Source: Saccoglossus kowalevskii (taxonomy: Eukaryota; Hemichordata; Enteropneusta; Harrimaniidae). Taken from it: a DNA stretch of 21,554 nucleotides. Every line of letters starts with the position of its first letter. Position 1 is the stretch's first letter. Shown here in pieces: positions 21,546 to 21,554 of this stretch. A program made the translations under genes and the position numbers. The stretch lies in contig NW_003116463.1 in NCBI RefSeq assembly GCF_000003605.2, forward strand, positions 247,237 to 268,790, in the 5' to 3' direction. Below the pieces are notes generated by a model. It searched no databases. It was not told the DNA's origin and saw only the letters and a list, made by a program, of their open reading frames with translations.

Positions 21546-21554
21546 GAAAGACAA
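20970..21554 (-). other. Minus-strand open frame of Cys repeats, right-edge segment
   Basis: It ends at TAG 20970-20972 (aaagcactaggaatg) and runs off the right edge of the window. About eight repeats are visible, matching the block at 5664-6239. Confidence 0.35.

Larger units (their letters stand above)
1..21554. repeat. Satellite/minisatellite array of 72-bp monomers (69-bp variants), fills the window
   Basis: A 72-bp unit repeats head to tail in one orientation across the entire window, giving about 300 copies. Every copy can be recognised by conserved cores such as ACATGTAGTCAATGAT, CCAATCAGAAGGCA and GGCAAAGATGGGTCTGT. A 69-bp class lacks three bases at the joint between the two half-units (cacttacagg becomes cacttgg, cacttgc or cactagg). 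My count for a consensus monomer is about 44% GC and about 64% purine on the plus strand. Both window edges cut through the array, so its true size and flanks are unknown. The arrangement is typical of eukaryotic satellite DNA; a giant minisatellite inside an intron is the main alternative. I do not recognise the family. Confidence 0.97.

Noticed and set aside
1-21554. CRISPR array
   Set aside because: There are no unique spacers between constant repeats. The whole 72 bp repeats and varies by point changes throughout, and no cas genes are present.
1-21554. CENP-B box in the monomers
   Set aside because: I see no TTCG...CGGG pattern; the core monomer has no CpG at all. A centromeric role is possible but not shown by sequence.
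1-21554. Transposable element remnants, tRNA- or rRNA-derived sequence
   Set aside because: No terminal repeats, poly-A tails, target-site duplications, transposase or reverse-transcriptase reading frames, or tRNA-like boxes stand out. Everything reads as the 72-bp unit.
1-21554. Bacterial genes with repeat domains, or a prokaryotic operon
   Set aside because: No ribosome-binding sites, unique coding sequence or ordinary start codons are present, and the array is over 21 kb with higher-order structure, which fits eukaryotic satellite DNA.

Overview
The whole window is one tandem-repeat array with no unique sequence at either end. About 300 copies of a 72-bp monomer (with a 69-bp variant class lacking 3 bp) run head to tail from base 1 to base 21554. 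I see no convincing protein gene, RNA gene, transposable element, CRISPR array or replication origin. A homogeneous array longer than 21 kb, higher-order repeats, near absence of CpG in the core monomer and lack of gene-like flanks all suggest satellite (or very large minisatellite) DNA from a eukaryotic nuclear genome. I do not recognise the monomer and cannot name the species or lineage.

The sequence is ordered at four scales. (1) The 72-bp monomer is an old dimer of two 36-bp halves, identical at about 26 of 36 positions; only one half carries a CCAAT box. (2) Monomers come in recognisable types, for example a 69-bp type followed by a monomer with the palindrome TGATTGGCCAATCA. (3) Strings of monomers were copied as blocks: one monomer duplicated at 8251-8394, a 5-monomer (357-bp) tandem pair at 13614-14327, and an 18-monomer (1296-bp) tandem pair at 8737-11328. 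(4) Blocks of roughly 0.6-1.7 kb recur, nearly identical, at distances of 1-16 kb, so the window is a mosaic of a few segments.

Because 72 and 69 are multiples of 3, one minus-strand frame stays open for very long stretches, up to 1431 codons. It would encode a 24-residue cysteine-rich repeat built from two 12-residue CxC-x9 halves. The core repeat has no ATG in this frame. The frame is cut by a TAG shared by four copies, one further TAG and several frameshifts, and nothing unique flanks it. I therefore treat it as probably non-coding, with the evidence on both sides set out. A plus-strand frame is open only in short pieces.

Sequence quality varies. Around 17153-17347 there are 16 single-base losses in 187 bp relative to a parallel copy, almost all within runs of identical bases, and this patch lies exactly between two block switches. 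Smaller indel clusters lie at 4366-4379, 7195-7201, 7931 and 12043-12166. These may be assembly joins or unpolished long-read sequence, so copy number and block order should be treated with caution.
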